Positions 6,972-9,846 of a DNA stretch of 9,846 bases are shown here, one piece after another (position 1 is the first letter of the stretch; every line of letters begins with the position of its first letter). The position numbers and the translations under genes are program-made. The notes beneath the pieces are model-generated. The model made no database searches. It saw nothing but the letters and a program-made list of their open reading frames with translations, and was not told the DNA's origin. Source of the DNA: Corallincola sp. (GTDB lineage Bacteria > Pseudomonadota > Gammaproteobacteria > Enterobacterales > Neiellaceae); contig JAGOCY010000027.1 in NCBI GenBank assembly GCA_017998495.1, positions 1 through 9,846 of the forward strand, given 5' to 3'.

Positions 6972-7935
6972 GACGGCAGGGCGCCGCCCACGTCAGGGCG
7001 GCCCCGGCAGCAGATGGCTTGGCGCCATCCTGCTGCTGTGGGCAGCGCTCAGTGACGCGGCGCCACCACCATCACCATTGACTGTGATCCGCTACATTCC
7101 CGCCGATCACAGCGAACTGCACAGCAACTATTACCTCGAACTGCTGCGTCAGGCGCTGGCCGCCAGCGCCGATCAGTTTGGCCCCTGGCAACTGCGCCCG
7201 GTGTATGCGCCGGCCCATCAGGGACGGGTGCTCAAGCTGGTGGCCCGCGGCAATATTGATGTGATGTGGACCATGACCTCGACCGAGCGCGAGGCCGAGG
7301 TGCGGCCCATCCGTATCCCCCTGACTGCCGGCCTCATTGGTTATCGGGTGCTGGTGGTACGCCAGGATCAGGCACCGGATTTTGGCGGCATCACCCGCCT
7401 TGACCAGCTGGCCCGTTTCCGAGGGGTACAGGGCCACGACTGGCCGGATCTGCCGATCCTGCAAGCCAACGGCCTGACCGTGCAGGCCGAGGGCGATCTG
7501 ATGGCGATGTATCGCTTTGTTCACAACGGCTTTAGCGACTACTTTCCCCGTGGGGTGCTGGAGGCCTGGCAGGAGCAGACTCTCCATCGCCGGCCATCGC
7601 TGGTGGTGGAGAACAAACTGCTGCTGGCCTACCCCACGGCCATGTATTTCTTTGTCGGCAAGGGTAACGATGGGCTAGCCAACCGGATCGAGATTGGCCT
7701 GCGGCGGTTGATTGCCGATGGCCGCTTTGACGATCTGCTATTTGGCTTCCCCGCCCATCACCAAGCGCTGCAGCAGGCCAACATCGGCCAGCGGCGGGTA
7801 CTGACGCTAACCAATCCGCTAGCCCCAGCCACCCTGCCGCTGAGCGAAACCGCACTCTGGTTCAGCCCCGAGCGCTACCAGCGCTGGCTGACCGCTGGCA
7901 GTGGCCAGACGTCTGCCAGCGCCACCGCGCCTTAA
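6916..7935 (+). CDS. periplasmic solute-binding-like protein (orphan, SBP family 3 type)
   Basis: Up to 339 residues. A basic stretch (GRRPRQGGPGSRW) precedes a hydrophobic core (LGAILLLWAALSDAA), a probable Sec signal peptide cut near DAA-PPP. The mature part resembles amino-acid-type solute-binding proteins: an N-terminal lobe from LTVIRYIPADHSELHSNYYLELL, then IDVMWTMTSTEREAEVRPIRIP. After that come LIGYRVLVVRQ, a DYFPRG motif and LAYPTAMYFFV. Proteins of this pattern are often orphan binding or sensory proteins; no permease or ATPase gene is adjacent and the ligand is unknown. No in-frame ATG precedes the signal peptide. The candidate starts are GTG 6916 and GTG 6943, both inside the upstream gene (overlaps of 56 or 29 bases) and both without a clear ribosome binding site, so coupled re-initiation is likely and the exact start is uncertain. 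The stop overlaps the convergent channel gene. Confidence 0.8.
   Translation: MKSIATASAVCASSASTTETAGRRPRQGGPGSRWLGAILLLWAALSDAAPPPSPLTVIRYIPADHSELHSNYYLELLRQALAASADQFGPWQLRPVYAPAHQGRVLKLVARGNIDVMWTMTSTEREAEVRPIRIPLTAGLIGYRVLVVRQDQAPDFGGITRLDQLARFRGVQGHDWPDLPILQANGLTVQAEGDLMAMYRFVHNGFSDYFPRGVLEAWQEQTLHRRPSLVVENKLLLAYPTAMYFFVGKGNDGLANRIEIGLRRLIADGRFDDLLFGFPAHHQALQQANIGQRRVLTLTNPLAPATLPLSETALWFSPERYQRWLTAGSGQTSASATAP
7932..7935. other. overlapping convergent stop codons (TTAA)
   Basis: The plus-strand solute-binding-like gene ends with TAA at 7933-7935 and the minus-strand channel gene ends with TAA read from 7934-7932. The palindrome TTAA serves both. There is no room for a terminator between the genes, so each transcript must run into the other gene. 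Confidence 0.9.
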
Positions 7936-9846
7936 CCTTGGCCGTGGGGCCGAGCCAGCTGCAGCGGCCCTTTAAACTCCACATGCAGGTCACGTTGCGG
8001 GAAGGCGATATCGATGCCAGCAGCGGCCAGCTGCTCGTTGATCGCCAGCCGCAGTTCGGTCGAGACCCGCAGCCGTTCTTCAGCCACATAGCAGCGCAGG
8101 GTGAGCAGCAGGGCGTTGTCGCCAAAGCTGTCGAAGCTGACCACTGGCTCAGGTTCGGCCAGCACGTTGGGATGGTTGCGCGCCACTCCGGCCACCAGCG
8201 CCATCGCCTGGCGCACATCGCTACCATAGGCGATCCCAACCTCAATCAGCACCCGCACCACGGAATCGGTGTGGGTCCAGTTGATCACCTGCTTGGTGAT
8301 CAGATCCTTGTTGGGGACAAACAGCTCCTTGCGGTCGAAGGTTTCGATCACGGTGGCGCGGATGTTGATGCGTTTGACGACCCCGTCGTTGCCATCAACA
8401 GTCACCAGATCGCCGACGCTGATCGGCCGCTCAAACAGCAGGATCAGACCACTGATAAAGTTGGCCACAATCTCCTGCAGACCGAAGCCGATACCCACAC
8501 CGAGCGCGGCCACCAGCCACTGCAGCTGCGACCACTCCCAGCCCAAGGTGGTAAAGAACTGGGAGGCGCCAACGGCGATCACCGCGTATTGCAGCAGCAT
8601 GGTGGTGGCGTAACGCACCCCGGTGGAGATGCTCATCCGCTCCAGCACGATCACCTGCACCAGCGATGGCAGGTAGCGGGTGGCCATATAGGTCACCACC
8701 ACGGTGACCAGCGCCAGCAGCAGATCAAACAGGGTGATGGCACGCATGCCGGCGCCACTGCTGTCAGCGACGCTCCACAGCACCATCGAATCAAACAGGT
8801 TGAGGGCTGGCAGGCTGGGGGCCCAGATCAGCCACAGCCCGGCGACATAAGCGGTAGTGCGGCACAGCATCAACAGCTTCTCATGGCCCACCGATAGCGA
8901 CTGGGTGTCCGCCAGCTCAGCATCCGGCGTCGTGCCGCCGTCCTCGGCCGCTTGCTCACGCTGGCGCTCCCGCGCCCGTTGGGCCACCCGGAAGCGCAGG
9001 TTGAGCAGCCAGCGCTTGATCAGATCAGCACTCATCTTGACCAGCACCACCAGGCCGATGCTGCGCATCAGGGCCACAGTGAACATTTTCAACGCCAGGG
9101 TGGCGCCAAACAGCGGCAGCAACAGCACCCCGGCAGTGACCAGCAAACCGATCTTAAGGGTCCACTGCACACTGGGGCTGGCCTCATGCAGCACCCGCTG
9201 GCGCAACCGCCAGCCCAGCACCAGCATCGCCAAGGCAAAGATGAAGATACCGACGACGGCCAGCGGGCCGCCGCGGCTGCCAAAATCAGTGCTGACGGCA
9301 AATACCGAGACAAAGATGCTGACGGCGGCCACGGGCATGAACCAGCGCCATTCCAGCCGGAACAGCTCCAGCGGCCGTGCCGGCCACTTGAGAAAGCGGC
9401 GGGCAAATGCACGCGGCCGGGTCAGTTGGTCCAGCAGCAGCAGCCCCAGCAGCACCCGCGACACATAGCCGAGGCCGCGATCCAAGCCGTGGAGGAAATC
9501 ACTCTGCTCCGGTGCAGCAGCCAGCAGGCCGCTGATCAGCCCCAGCCCGGCCGGAATCGGCAGCGCCCGCAGCAACCCCAGCCCCAAACTGCGCAGGCTG
9601 TGGCTGACCCGCTCTTCGCTAATTGGCAGCGGCGTACGGTGCAGCTGATCCGCCAGCTGTTGCAGGCGCCGCTGGCCGACCAGCAGCAACAGCCACGCCA
9701 GGGTCGCCGCCACCAGCAGCGGCGAGCTGCTCAGCCCATGCCAGAGGGCGATGGGCAGCTGCCACCAGTGGCTGGGCTTGAGCAGCACCGCCAGCTGGGC
9801 CAGCAAGCCTCCGGGGTTAAGGAAGCTGTAATCATGAACCCACAGC
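7932..9846 (-). CDS. MscK/MscM-type mechanosensitive channel (5' part beyond window)
   Basis: Inner-membrane MscS-superfamily channel that opens under membrane tension in hypo-osmotic shock. 637 residues are visible. No stop lies between the right edge and a TTG at 9806, and the first residues (HDYSFLNPGG) look internal, so the gene starts outside the window. Numbering the visible part from 1: several hydrophobic helices span about 37-270, a region that resembles the extra membrane domain of MscK/MscM (PRAFARRFLKW). A charged loop follows at about 285-315. The MscS core begins near 370. Its pore helix is LGVGIGFGLQEIVANFISGL (about 448-467), and the beta domain contains ERPISVGD, FDRKELFVPNKDLIT and INWTHTDS. 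The C-terminal cytoplasmic part (AYGSDVRQAM, HPNVLAEPEPVV, IAFPQRDLHV) follows the MscM/YjeP pattern more than MscK, from memory. Such proteins usually exceed 1000 residues and begin with a large periplasmic coiled region, not visible here. Confidence 0.92.
   Translation of the reverse strand, partial: LWVHDYSFLNPGGLLAQLAVLLKPSHWWQLPIALWHGLSSSPLLVAATLAWLLLLVGQRRLQQLADQLHRTPLPISEERVSHSLRSLGLGLLRALPIPAGLGLISGLLAAAPEQSDFLHGLDRGLGYVSRVLLGLLLLDQLTRPRAFARRFLKWPARPLELFRLEWRWFMPVAAVSIFVSVFAVSTDFGSRGGPLAVVGIFIFALAMLVLGWRLRQRVLHEASPSVQWTLKIGLLVTAGVLLLPLFGATLALKMFTVALMRSIGLVVLVKMSADLIKRWLLNLRFRVAQRARERQREQAAEDGGTTPDAELADTQSLSVGHEKLLMLCRTTAYVAGLWLIWAPSLPALNLFDSMVLWSVADSSGAGMRAITLFDLLLALVTVVVTYMATRYLPSLVQVIVLERMSISTGVRYATTMLLQYAVIAVGASQFFTTLGWEWSQLQWLVAALGVGIGFGLQEIVANFISGLILLFERPISVGDLVTVDGNDGVVKRINIRATVIETFDRKELFVPNKDLITKQVINWTHTDSVVRVLIEVGIAYGSDVRQAMALVAGVARNHPNVLAEPEPVVSFDSFGDNALLLTLRCYVAEERLRVSTELRLAINEQLAAAGIDIAFPQRDLHVEFKGPLQLARPHGQG

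Noticed and set aside
7013..7054. ATG at 7013 as start of the solute-binding-like gene
   Set aside because: It is in a different frame and reaches a stop after 13 codons.
7938..8897. Long plus-strand open frame (319 codons) opposite the channel gene
   Set aside because: It is the antisense of an unmistakable MscS-family coding region; its product is His/Gln-rich with no recognisable fold.
9804..9806. TTG at 9806 as the start of the channel gene
   Set aside because: The frame stays open to the window edge, and MscK/MscM proteins have long N-terminal regions, so the true start is probably outside.

Overview
The window is GC-rich, gene-dense chromosomal DNA of a Gram-negative bacterium. An outer-membrane lipoprotein signal, a YkgJ protein that follows the enterobacterial pattern closely, and an MscM-like channel point to a gammaproteobacterium, perhaps of the Aeromonas/Oceanimonas or Alteromonadales kind. 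The genus cannot be fixed from the sequence. I see no mobile element, CRISPR array, tRNA or rRNA.

Layout. (1) Positions 1897 to the left edge, minus strand: a membrane sensor histidine kinase (MASE1, CHASE, HisKA), cut by the window edge before its ATPase domain. (2) 1898-2105: a divergent intergenic region with two perfect inverted repeats. (3) 2106-4135, plus strand: a lipoprotein of about 13 Sel1 repeats, overlapping by 4 bases a small predicted winged-helix protein. (4) 4268-4603: a YkgJ-type cysteine-cluster protein. (5) 4713-7935: a 752-residue FtsZ/tubulin-superfamily protein, whose 3' end overlaps a periplasmic solute-binding-like protein. (6) 7932 to the right edge, minus strand: the C-terminal part of a large MscK/MscM-type mechanosensitive channel, convergent with the previous gene and sharing a TTAA stop overlap.

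The most notable element is the FtsZ/tubulin homologue. It keeps the glycine-rich nucleotide loops (GLGRCGSN, AGGAGNAPILG, GGGTGSG), a guanine-contact-like Asn (ISNDIM) and both acidic residues of a T7-like motif (RLDAND in place of NxDxxD). It also keeps a region resembling the FtsZ C-terminal domain. It is about twice the length of FtsZ, with a disordered N-terminus and a helical basic tail, and it lies outside any division cluster. I infer a polymerising GTPase with a role other than canonical division, possibly membrane-related. No partner is proven; the overlapping periplasmic protein is the only gene physically tied to it here.
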